Origin: Acidobacteriota bacterium
GTDB taxonomy: Bacteria; Acidobacteriota; Terriglobia; Terriglobales; Acidobacteriaceae
Length of the DNA stretch: 8,165 nt
Direction of reading: 5' to 3'
Assembly: GCA_003223595.1 (NCBI GenBank)
Contig: QHVR01000579.1
Location: 1-8,165 of the forward strand
Shown here: piece after piece, positions 1-6,450 of the stretch
How positions within the stretch are numbered: the stretch's first letter is position 1
How the letters are laid out: each line of letters opens with the position of its first letter
Position numbers and translations under genes: made by a program
Notes under the pieces: model-generated
The model's input: the letters and a program-made list of their open reading frames with translations, nothing else
Told to the model about the DNA's origin: nothing
Database searches by the model: none

Positions 1-1
1 C

Positions 2-964
2 ATCTCCAGCCGCTTAGGTGGAGAAGTCGTGCGTTTCTGGGTCGCGTCGGTGGACTTCCGCGAAGATGTGGTCGGCTCGGAAGCCCTGATGCAGCGTGCC
101 GGAGAGAACTACAAGAAGATCCGCAACACCTTCCGCTACATTCTGGGGAACCTGAACGATTTCGATCCCGCCAACGACGCCGTTCCTTTCGGCTCGATGC
201 AGGCGCTCGACCAGTACATGCTGCGTCAGACCTGCGTCTTTGCGGAAGACGTGCGCAAATCCTACGATGAATTCGCCTTCCACAGGATCTATCACCGGGT
301 GAATCATTTCTGCATCGTCGACTTGAGTGCGTTCTACTTCGATGTCTTGAAAGACCGGCTGTACATTTCAGCTCCCAAATCGCAAGCACGGCGGAGCGCC
401 CAGACAGCCATCTGGCGGATCGGCGAAGCTCTCGCACGATTGCTCGCACCCATCATGAGCTTCACCTGCGAAGAGATCTGGCAATATCTGCCGCAGATGC
501 AATCGCGCGCAGACAGCGTGCACCTGGCGCACTTCCCAAAAGACGCTGACATTCTCGGCGACAATGCCGGTCCATCTGATCCCAAGTCGGATGAGGAGTG
601 GGTCACACTGCGCGCCGTCCGCGATGACGTGTTAAAAGCCTTGGAAACGGCGCGCAACAACAAGTTGATTGGGACGGGCCTGGAAGCTCAGGTGTCGATC
701 ACCGCCTCAGAACCTGTGTACTCGCTTCTGCAGCGCTACTCGGATCAGCTTCGATATCTCTTCATCGTCTCCGCAGTGACGCTGGCCCAGGGCTCTGGTA
801 ACGGCACCGGCGGCCTGCACGTGGAGGTCAGGAAAGCCGACGGACTCAAGTGCGAACGCTGCTGGAATTATTCGACGCATGTCGGCGAGGACAAAGACTA
901 TCCCACGGTTTGCGAACGCTGCAGCGCGGTATTGAAAGAACTGGAATCTCAGCCCACCGCATGA
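2..964 (+). CDS. ileS: Isoleucyl-tRNA synthetase, C-terminal part (5' end outside window)
   Basis: Class I aminoacyl-tRNA synthetase that charges tRNA-Ile in the cytoplasm. The frame is open from base 2, so this is the last 320 residues or so of a protein usually over 900 residues long; the HIGH and KMSKS catalytic parts lie upstream, outside the window. Visible are the end of the catalytic core (RFWVASVDFRED), the anticodon-binding helical domain starting RNTFRYILGNLNDF, then YDEFAFHRIYHRVNHF and LLAPIMSFTCEEIWQYLP, all typical of bacterial IleRS. The C-terminus carries the family zinc ribbon, CERCWNY followed by TVCERC (two CxxC pairs, bases about 850-925). The stop TGA (962-964) overlaps the lspA start as ATGA, so the two genes are probably translationally coupled. 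No frameshift seen. Confidence 0.97.
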   Translation: MSSRLGGEVVRFWVASVDFREDVVGSEALMQRAGENYKKIRNTFRYILGNLNDFDPANDAVPFGSMQALDQYMLRQTCVFAEDVRKSYDEFAFHRIYHRVNHFCIVDLSAFYFDVLKDRLYISAPKSQARRSAQTAIWRIGEALARLLAPIMSFTCEEIWQYLPQMQSRADSVHLAHFPKDADILGDNAGPSDPKSDEEWVTLRAVRDDVLKALETARNNKLIGTGLEAQVSITASEPVYSLLQRYSDQLRYLFIVSAVTLAQGSGNGTGGLHVEVRKADGLKCERCWNYSTHVGEDKDYPTVCERCSAVLKELESQPTA

Positions 965-1458
965 CCACCAATACCGCGCGCACCATCCACTTTCTGATCG
1001 CGCTCCTGATTGTGCTGCTCGACCGCTGGACCAAGCGCCTGGTCGCCGCACGGATCGCGATGTATGCGCACATCCAGATCATCCCGGGCCTCTTCCGGAT
1101 TACTCACACCGAAAACACCGGCGCAGCCTTCAGCCTGTTTGCCGATTCTCCCTCACACTGGAAAACGGGGCTGTTAATTGCGTTCTCAGTGATTGCGATG
1201 ATCGTTGTCTTCGTCTTGCTGTGGAGGACCAGGCAGCCACTGACCCTCACCGGCATCGCACTCTCTCTCATCCTGGGTGGAGCAGTCGGCAATTTGTGGG
1301 ACCGCGTCGCCAGCGGGCGCGTTGTGGATTTTATGCTCTTGTACGTGAAGCAATATCAATGGCCGGTGTTCAACCTGGCGGACAGCGCGATCGTAGTTGG
1401 AGCATCGCTGCTGGTGCTGGAAATTGTTTTCGGTCATCACGCGCCGCAGAACGGTTGA
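961..1458 (+). CDS. lspA: Lipoprotein signal peptidase (signal peptidase II)
   Basis: Inner-membrane aspartyl protease that removes the signal peptide of diacylglyceryl-modified prolipoproteins. The 165-aa product has the normal family length and all conserved blocks: D21 in LLDRWTK, N52 in ENTGAAFSLF, GGAVGNLWDR (106-115), GRVVDF with catalytic D123, and FNLADS with catalytic D141. Hydrophobic segments near residues 9-20, 69-88, 96-110 and 142-157 fit the four-helix topology. The start is ATG 961: it overlaps the ileS stop (ATGA) and gives the canonical N-terminus. The same frame is open farther upstream (from 850), but that stretch lies inside ileS and matches no LspA extension. No Shine-Dalgarno is evident, which fits reinitiation after ileS. 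ileS-lspA adjacency is common in bacteria. Confidence 0.97.
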   Translation: MTTNTARTIHFLIALLIVLLDRWTKRLVAARIAMYAHIQIIPGLFRITHTENTGAAFSLFADSPSHWKTGLLIAFSVIAMIVVFVLLWRTRQPLTLTGIALSLILGGAVGNLWDRVASGRVVDFMLLYVKQYQWPVFNLADSAIVVGASLLVLEIVFGHHAPQNG

Positions 1459-1525
1459 GGGCGTATTGACCTCTGCGTACGTACAACAACTCTTCAACCG
1501 TAGAACGATGTGAAGATGCGCCGGC

Positions 1526-1579
1526 CGCGCGGAAGAATTCTTCCTATAGATCGTTTCAGGAGATGTGTCCTGCCGCGCG
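1526..1579 (+). repeat. Nested inverted repeat, possible RNA stem-loop
   Basis: Seven consecutive G-C pairs join 1526-1532 (CGCGCGG) to 1573-1579 (CCGCGCG). Inside, CAGGA (1557-1561) pairs with TCCTG (1568-1572) around a 6-nt loop and would stack directly on the outer stem. The inner left part includes the AAGAATTCTT palindrome. No T-run follows on either strand, so it does not look like a simple terminator. It may be a 3'-end structure of the ileS-lspA mRNA or chance in GC-rich DNA. Confidence 0.35.
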
Positions 1580-1656
1580 TACAAAGCTCAGCCTGAAGCG
1601 TTCGTGGATACGGCCGAGGGTTGGTAGGCAGACTCAATACCCGGGCCTCTGGGACC

Positions 1657-1674
1657 AGTTAAATCGGTTTAACT
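1657..1674. promoter_or_regulatory. Perfect operator-like dyad, AGTTAAA-TCGG-TTTAACT
   Basis: Seven-base arms are perfectly complementary around TCGG. The AT-rich dyad stands out in GC-rich surroundings and resembles a site for a dimeric repressor. TATATA lies 9 nt downstream (1683-1688), and TTAAAT (1659-1664) sits 18 nt before it, so the dyad could overlap the -35 region of a weak plus-strand promoter. No gene follows on that strand. The regulator is unknown and function is inference. Confidence 0.3.
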
Positions 1675-1873
1675 TGCGTATGTATATAGCTGATTCTGAA
1701 GCTACTTACCATTGCCTATATGCACAGCCCTGTCAGGCCGTAACTGTGCTGTATTGCAGGCCTTGCGGACATCTGCACCGCAGCTGGTGCAACCAGTAGC
1801 CGAACGTGGTCTTGACTTTTCGGTCCACAGATTAACCAGCTTATTTTTTCCGTCATCAAAGCTGTATCCAGCT

Positions 1874-4228
1874 TCAAGGATTTCCATAAAGCTGTCGGTA
1901 CACATTCGCATTGCGCATGATGGCCTGCACGTATTCGCGGGTCTCCGTGAACGGAATCGATTCCACGAACTCCGGCGAGTCCCGGTAAGGTCCCTGTCCC
2001 ATCCAGTCTTCCACGCGATCCGAGCCGGCGTTGTAAGCGGCGAGTGCGTGCTCGAAGGATCCGCCGAACTTGTCCACCATCCCGCGGAAGTAGCGCGTCC
2101 CGAGCTGCAGATTCATCGTGGGAGTGTACAGCTCGCTGGCGTTGTAGTGCTTGACGTGTTCCTCCCGCGCCACAACTTTGCCCGTTTTCGGCAGCAGCTG
2201 CATCAGGCCGACCGCATTGGCCCGTGATACGGCCACGGGATTGAATTCCGATTCCTGCCGGATCAGCGATGCGACTAAGTAGGGATCCAAACCGTTCTTC
2301 TCGGAGAATTTCTTTAAGTCCGGCCAATAGGGACGCGGAAACAGCGCTTCCCAGTATTCCCGCGGCAGCATAGAGATGTCGACGGCGAAGTAGCTGGGCA
2401 CGGACCGCTTCATAGTTTCAATCGCGCGATCATAGTGACCAGTGTCGGTGAACAGCTCTGCCGTTTCGGCAAGCGACCAGCTGCCGGGATCTTCTTTCGC
2501 GGCCGCCTGCATTTCGCTCACCGCGAAATCCACCAGCCCGCCATTTCCCAGCAGCTTCGCTTTTTGCAGATGGAGATTATCGCTGGGCGCTTCCGTCAAT
2601 TCGATCTTCTCCGCGTGCTCGAGCGGCGGAATGCGATCGAGCAACGGAAACTCACCCGGAGGATCGGCCACCACCGGAATTTTCTGCAAGCGTTCACGGG
2701 CCAATTCAGCGTAGTAGTAATTGCGATATCGCTCGGACAACTTCTCGTAGAAAGCCCGCGCCATCGCGGGCTGGTTATCTTCTTCCGCCAGGCGGGCACG
2801 CCAGTACAGCGCCGCATTCGCCTCGTTGCCGCCGGGATACAGCGAGATCTGCTCTTCCAAAAGCTTCTTGGCCTCTTCCTTGCGAGCCTGGCGAAGCGTC
2901 AGCCATGCCGTTTTCCAGTGTGCGTAAGAAGCCTTTGATCCATTCGGAAAGCGCTGCTGCAGTTCGCGGTAGCAGTCGAGCGCCTGGTCGTACTCGTGAT
3001 GCACAAGATGGAGATTCGCCGCAGATAGCAATGCCGCTTCCAGCCACGGGCTAGTAGAAGCGGACTGTCGCAACTGGTCGACGGTGCTGTAGAAAGTCGC
3101 ATTATCATCGGTAGCCCACGCCACTTCTCCCAGGATGTACAGGCGATGCGCGCTTTGTTCCGCAGTCGCTCCCGGCAAATTGGCGATTTCTGCCTTAGCT
3201 TCCCGATTACGCCCAGCCCGATGCAAGGCATCGGCATAGGCCAGTTCCGCTTCGGCTCGCGTTTCCGGGGACGCATTGGCCGCCAGTTGACCGAATTCTG
3301 CCGCCGCATCGGCGTACCGTCGCGCTTTGATGAGCAACTCTGCGCGAGCCTTGCGCTGGGCCACAGTCGTCGGTGGCGCCCCGTGCAGCTTGATCAGTTC
3401 GGAATACGCATTATCTGCATCCGGCGACGAGGGCATATTGAAGTACACATTGCTGAATGCCTCGGCTGCTTTGCTGGTCTGACCCAGAGCCGCATATGCC
3501 TTGCCCACCGCGAATTCGATATCCGATCGCACCGGCAGCCGATCTTTCTCCAGAATCTCAGCAGCTTCCGCCGCCCGCCCTTCACTCAACAGGCCGTTGG
3601 CATAGGCCAGGTGGGCGTCGCGCGCGAGCAGCGAATCAGGGTACGCGCTGTTGAACGTCGCCAGCGTAGCCATACCTTCAGCCTGACGCCCCGTCTGCAG
3701 GTAGCACAGCCCCAGGTAGTATCCGACGTAATCCCCCAAATCGCCGGCCTGCGCCTTGGCCCGATTCAGCGGATCAATCGCCTTGGCGTATTCGTGATCG
3801 ATAACATGCGCGTATCCCACTGCCAACCAGGCTAACGCGCCGGCATCTTCCTTGGCGTGCGCGCGAGCGTACGCTTCAACTCCCGCATAGGCGGCGGGAG
3901 TGCGATCCTGAATCAGTTGCTGCGCCATGAGACGCAAAGTTGCGGAAGCAACAAATGCCTGCCGAATCCGGCGCACGCGTGGAGACATGACCCGGCGCCG
4001 CCGGCGCGCCGCGGCCTGAGCGCCCGGCTTCTTCTTCGTAGCCGCCTTCTTCGTTGCAGACTTCGTTTTAGTGCCGGAAGATTTCTTTGAGGAGGTCGCA
4101 CTCTTAGGAGCCGGATCAGCACCTTGAGCGGTGGTCGACGTTTGAAACGACCACGCACCAGGGAATGCGCTCAATAGCCCGCCGGCCAGCGCGAGCACTC
4201 GCGAATGCTTGAGACAGAAGTGAACCAC
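1874..4228 (-). CDS. slt: Periplasmic soluble lytic transglycosylase (TPR superhelix + SLT domain)
   Basis: Cleaves the MurNAc-GlcNAc bond of peptidoglycan, forming 1,6-anhydroMurNAc ends. The catalytic SLT domain (about residues 642-772 of 784) has all hallmarks: catalytic Glu659 in RQESEFNP, GLMQLLP, AAYNAG and TREYVQAI. Before it lie TPR-like helical repeats (about 95-560), such as YDQALDCYRELQQRFPNG, matching the superhelical body of Slt70-type enzymes. I chose the GTG at 4228 because it gives a clean signal peptide (KHSR, hydrophobic stretch, A-W-S cleavage site near residue 27). The frame stays open to a TTG at 4342, adding 38 residues that would bury the signal; neither start has a strong ribosome-binding site. 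Residues about 42-90 are a Lys/Ala/Thr then Arg-rich tail with no acidic residue, unusual for the family. It lies downstream of the GAF-protein gene, probably in one operon; the gap is 11 bp if TTG is used. Somewhat longer than E. coli Slt70. Confidence 0.93.
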   Translation of the reverse strand: MVHFCLKHSRVLALAGGLLSAFPGAWSFQTSTTAQGADPAPKSATSSKKSSGTKTKSATKKAATKKKPGAQAAARRRRRVMSPRVRRIRQAFVASATLRLMAQQLIQDRTPAAYAGVEAYARAHAKEDAGALAWLAVGYAHVIDHEYAKAIDPLNRAKAQAGDLGDYVGYYLGLCYLQTGRQAEGMATLATFNSAYPDSLLARDAHLAYANGLLSEGRAAEAAEILEKDRLPVRSDIEFAVGKAYAALGQTSKAAEAFSNVYFNMPSSPDADNAYSELIKLHGAPPTTVAQRKARAELLIKARRYADAAAEFGQLAANASPETRAEAELAYADALHRAGRNREAKAEIANLPGATAEQSAHRLYILGEVAWATDDNATFYSTVDQLRQSASTSPWLEAALLSAANLHLVHHEYDQALDCYRELQQRFPNGSKASYAHWKTAWLTLRQARKEEAKKLLEEQISLYPGGNEANAALYWRARLAEEDNQPAMARAFYEKLSERYRNYYYAELARERLQKIPVVADPPGEFPLLDRIPPLEHAEKIELTEAPSDNLHLQKAKLLGNGGLVDFAVSEMQAAAKEDPGSWSLAETAELFTDTGHYDRAIETMKRSVPSYFAVDISMLPREYWEALFPRPYWPDLKKFSEKNGLDPYLVASLIRQESEFNPVAVSRANAVGLMQLLPKTGKVVAREEHVKHYNASELYTPTMNLQLGTRYFRGMVDKFGGSFEHALAAYNAGSDRVEDWMGQGPYRDSPEFVESIPFTETREYVQAIMRNANVYRQLYGNP

Positions 4229-4353
4229 TGATCTATTTGCCCGGAGATCCGAATCCAGAACCTGTTTTGTAGCCTTGTCCGAAGGCCACTTTATTTTGAT
4301 GCGTCCTGGGACAGGACTGGAAAGCGCAAGAGCTCTCCCCAACCTTGTGCTTA

Positions 4354-5466
4354 CTACCTGCGGAAGTTCGCGCCCATAACCGACAGGTCGTCCTCGGCCA
4401 GGCTGCGAAGCACTTCCTTTTGGAAGTAGTCGCCACTCGCCGCGGCAGTATTGCCGTAGCGCTTCTGGAACGTCGCGCGACTCTTCTCAATATCTTCCTT
4501 CAAGCGATCGTAGAGATCTCTGTTTCGCCGGCCCTCTGATACCTTCGCCTGGTTGTACAGCTTGATCTCATCCACCAACAGGCGCGCGAAGCGCTGCGCT
4601 TTGCGGTGAACATCGGCATCCTCGGTAGAAAGTCCGGCAAAGGGATCGGTCGCCGGAGCCGCGGCTGCGCTTGCAGACGCCGCGGATGCCACCTCGACTA
4701 CCTCCGCCACAGGCTCTGGTTCGGGGGATCGGGCCACGTGCTTCGGGGCATGCCCGGCAAATGGGTCGGGAAAAGAAGTAACGGCCTGCACCGGCGCACC
4801 CGCCCGCTCCGCCGGAACTGTATCTCCCGCCTCGCGATGGGCCTGAGCTTGCTTGCGCAGCGAAGCAACTTCCAGCCAGGTACTGGCGCTCATAACCAAT
4901 ACTTCTAAAGACGCAGCGTCCAGCAATGCGCTTGATCCGCCGTCGGCGTAGAGAAGCGCGGCTACTTTTTCTTTCAAGACCAGCGGCAGCACCAGAATCT
5001 GCTCGTTGTCCGGTCCGCCGAATTGCTTTATGAATCGCCGGTCCATCTCGGCGATATTGGCAGGAGCAGCCACGCGGTTCTGATAAGCGTGTGCCACCGG
5101 CCCACTGCTCACATCCAGAGGAAAATCCTTAACCGCATCATCGTTGCCCAGGCCGCGGCTTTGCCAACCGGTTGCCGCCCCCGCCTTCACTACGAACAAA
5201 GCCACGCGAGCGGCGTATCCCGCGGAAGCATCGAGCAGCGAACGAAGAATTTCTTTTTGCGTGGTGCCCGCGTGAATACTGGCCATGGCGTGCACCAGGC
5301 TACTCGGAACCGCTGCAGCCCCGCCTGACCCAGCGTGGGAAGGCTGTGCGGGCAATTCCGCTATTACATGCTCAACCAGCTCCGCCTGCAGTTTGGGCAA
5401 TTGGCGGTCCAGAACCTGCGCCACCGCGCGTTCGACAATTTGCTGGATTTGCTTGCTATCCGCCAT
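4354..5466 (-). CDS. GAF-domain-like protein with Pro/Ala linker and C-terminal helical domain
   Basis: Predicted soluble 370-aa protein with no signal peptide or membrane segment. Residues 1-40 form an amphipathic, probably coiled helix. Residues about 55-205 read as a GAF-type sensor fold (HAMASIHAGTTQKEILRSLL start, ILVLPLVLKEKVAALLYADG core, closing helix), though the ligand is unknown. Residues 206-280 are a disordered Pro/Ala/Glu linker in which DPFAG occurs twice, exactly 40 residues apart (D234, D274). Residues 283-335 are strongly helical and charged (HRKAQRFARLLVDEIKLYNQ, then EGRRNRDLYDRLKEDIEKSR). I have an impression of similar tails in other acidobacterial and deltaproteobacterial proteins but cannot name a family. 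The start is ATG 5466; no strong ribosome-binding site is seen, and a hairpin ends one base before the ATG. It is the first gene of a probable operon with the transglycosylase, suggesting an envelope or signalling role. The GAF call is from pattern only. Confidence 0.82.
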   Translation of the reverse strand: MADSKQIQQIVERAVAQVLDRQLPKLQAELVEHVIAELPAQPSHAGSGGAAAVPSSLVHAMASIHAGTTQKEILRSLLDASAGYAARVALFVVKAGAATGWQSRGLGNDDAVKDFPLDVSSGPVAHAYQNRVAAPANIAEMDRRFIKQFGGPDNEQILVLPLVLKEKVAALLYADGGSSALLDAASLEVLVMSASTWLEVASLRKQAQAHREAGDTVPAERAGAPVQAVTSFPDPFAGHAPKHVARSPEPEPVAEVVEVASAASASAAAAPATDPFAGLSTEDADVHRKAQRFARLLVDEIKLYNQAKVSEGRRNRDLYDRLKEDIEKSRATFQKRYGNTAAASGDYFQKEVLRSLAEDDLSVMGANFRR

Positions 5467-5467
5467 T

Positions 5468-5489
5468 GGTCAGAAAACCATTTTCTACC
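5468..5489 (-). promoter_or_regulatory. Hairpin one base upstream of the GAF-protein start codon
   Basis: AGAAAA (5472-5477) and TTTTCT (5481-5486) pair perfectly around a 3-nt loop. Adding GGT/ACC (5468-5470/5487-5489) with a one-base bulge makes a nine-pair stem. On the minus-strand mRNA it ends one base before AUG and occupies the place where a Shine-Dalgarno would lie. It may tune translation initiation; function is inference. Confidence 0.35.
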
Positions 5490-5529
5490 CGAGGGGCTCG
5501 CCGGTCGAAATGACACGACCTAACTGCTG

Positions 5530-5558
5530 ATTATATGGCACTTGTCCGGCCGTAGAAG
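5530..5558 (-). promoter_or_regulatory. Candidate sigma-70-type promoter for the GAF-protein/transglycosylase operon
   Basis: The minus strand has a perfect -10 box TATAAT (plus-strand ATTATA at 5530-5535). The matching -35 region (around 5552-5558, reading TTCTAC or CTTCTA) is poor, so the promoter may need an activator. Transcription would begin near 5523, giving a leader of about 57 nt that contains the start-proximal hairpin. Confidence 0.4.
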
Positions 5559-5766
5559 GTGACTTCGGTACCTGCTCATCTGGGACAAAACCACCCACCT
5601 GGAACTCTAACGCAAACTCCTCGACTGGACCACGACAAAGCCGATTCGCCATCCGGCTGGTTACCAAGTAAAATAACAGTTCCATTTCGTCGTCTCGTCA
5701 TTCGGCTGCCGCGAATTCTGCGTGACGCTGCTGCGAAGCGGGCAAATTTACTGCATCGTTGGAGTC

Positions 5767-6450
5767 ATGGGAGCCATCCAAAATAAACTAGATGGGCCTG
5801 TTACCGAAGAGTTAGCGCTCGTACGGGCGGCCAAAGCGGGTGACGATTCCGCTTTTGAAGAACTGGTTCGCCGCTACGATCGCAACGTCTTTCGGATCGC
5901 TCAGCACATCACGCAAAACCGCGAAGATGCGGAAGACGTGGTGCAGGAGGCGTTCCTCAAGGCCTACGGGAACCTGGCCAAGTTTCAAGAGCAGTCAAAG
6001 TTTTACACGTGGCTGGTTCGCATTGCGGTGAACGAGGCGCTGATGAAGTTGCGCCGGCGCAAGCCCGAGCGCACCGTTTCACTGGATGAAGACATCAAAA
6101 CGGAAGATGATTCCCTGCCGCGCGAGATCGCGGACTGGAGTCCGAATCCGGAACAGCAGTACACGCAAGCGGAATTACGAGAAATTCTAAGCAAGACCAT
6201 CCAGGGCCTGCCCCCGGGTTTCCGGACGGTGTTCGTACTGAGGGACGTGGAAGGTTTATCCACGGAGGAGACCGCGGCCGCGCTCGAGTTGAGTGTGCCT
6301 GCGGTGAAGTCGCGGCTGTTGCGGGCGCGCCTGCAGCTTCGCGAGCGTCTCACGCGCTACTTTCAGCGGCGTGAGAATGGCGACGATAAAAAGAGTTCCA
6401 AAATTGGAGATGTTAAAGATGATGTGGCGAGCGGAGATGGCGACCTGTGA
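5767..6450 (+). CDS. ECF-family (RpoE/SigW-like) RNA polymerase sigma factor
   Basis: Alternative sigma factor that directs RNA polymerase to stress or envelope-response promoters. The 227-aa product has sigma-70 region 2 at about residues 27-97 (FEELVRRYDRNVFRIAQ, NREDAEDVVQEAFLKAY, FYTWLVRIAVNEALMKLRRR) and region 4 at about 137-195 (LPPGFRTVFVLRDVEGLSTE then VPAVKSRLLRARLQLRERL, the helix-turn-helix). Region 3 is absent and an acidic linker joins the two, as expected for ECF (group 4) factors. A charged tail of about 25 residues follows region 4. I chose ATG 5767 because MGAIQNKLDG reads as a normal start, while the upstream GTG (5722) adds an unlikely hydrophobic 15-residue extension and has no Shine-Dalgarno. 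GGAG at 5761-5764 is only 2 nt from the ATG, and a local hairpin covers the start. The stop overlaps the anti-sigma start (GTGA), so the pair is co-translated. Confidence 0.95.
   Translation: MGAIQNKLDGPVTEELALVRAAKAGDDSAFEELVRRYDRNVFRIAQHITQNREDAEDVVQEAFLKAYGNLAKFQEQSKFYTWLVRIAVNEALMKLRRRKPERTVSLDEDIKTEDDSLPREIADWSPNPEQQYTQAELREILSKTIQGLPPGFRTVFVLRDVEGLSTEETAAALELSVPAVKSRLLRARLQLRERLTRYFQRRENGDDKKSSKIGDVKDDVASGDGDL

Larger units (their letters stand above)
1459..1873. other. 415-bp intergenic gap between convergent genes with several inverted repeats
   Basis: No ORF here resembles a protein. Perfect dyads seen: 8-bp arms at 1451-1458/1494-1501; a 14-bp palindrome GGAAGAATTCTTCC at 1531-1544; a nested GC stem at 1526-1579; AGTTAAA-TCGG-TTTAACT at 1657-1674; TGCACC/GGTGCA at 1774-1791; and AAGCTG/CAGCTT at 1859-1874, which overlaps the transglycosylase stop codon. 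None is followed by a proper T-run, so neither lspA nor the transglycosylase gene has an obvious intrinsic terminator. A T-rich stretch at 1841-1849 has no stem directly before it. Confidence 0.6.
5467..5766. other. 300-bp divergent control region between the GAF-protein and sigma-factor genes
   Basis: This gap should hold promoters for both divergent units. Seen: a minus-strand TATAAT (5535-5530); a hairpin at 5468-5489 beside the GAF start; an inverted repeat GGTCG/CGACC (5503-5507/5516-5520); a possible plus-strand -10 TAAAAT at 5669-5674 with only a weak -35 (TTCGCC, 5645-5650); and GGAACT on the plus strand at 5601-5606 with its complement AGTTCC at 5678-5683. The sigma-factor frame is open back to GTG 5722, inside this gap. 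Confidence 0.55.

Noticed and set aside
1563..1799. Open frame of 78 codons in the lspA-slt gap
   Set aside because: No ribosome-binding site, no recognisable motif, and it crosses the inverted repeats; treated as chance.
1702..1911. Minus-strand 69-codon frame with TSCGA-like Cys pair
   Set aside because: It overlaps the end of the transglycosylase gene in another frame, has no plausible initiation signal, and has only one Cys pair.
3146..3835. Long (229-codon) plus-strand open frame opposite slt
   Set aside because: Lies fully antisense to well-conserved TPR coding sequence; its Arg-rich, low-motif translation is a typical shadow of GC-rich DNA.
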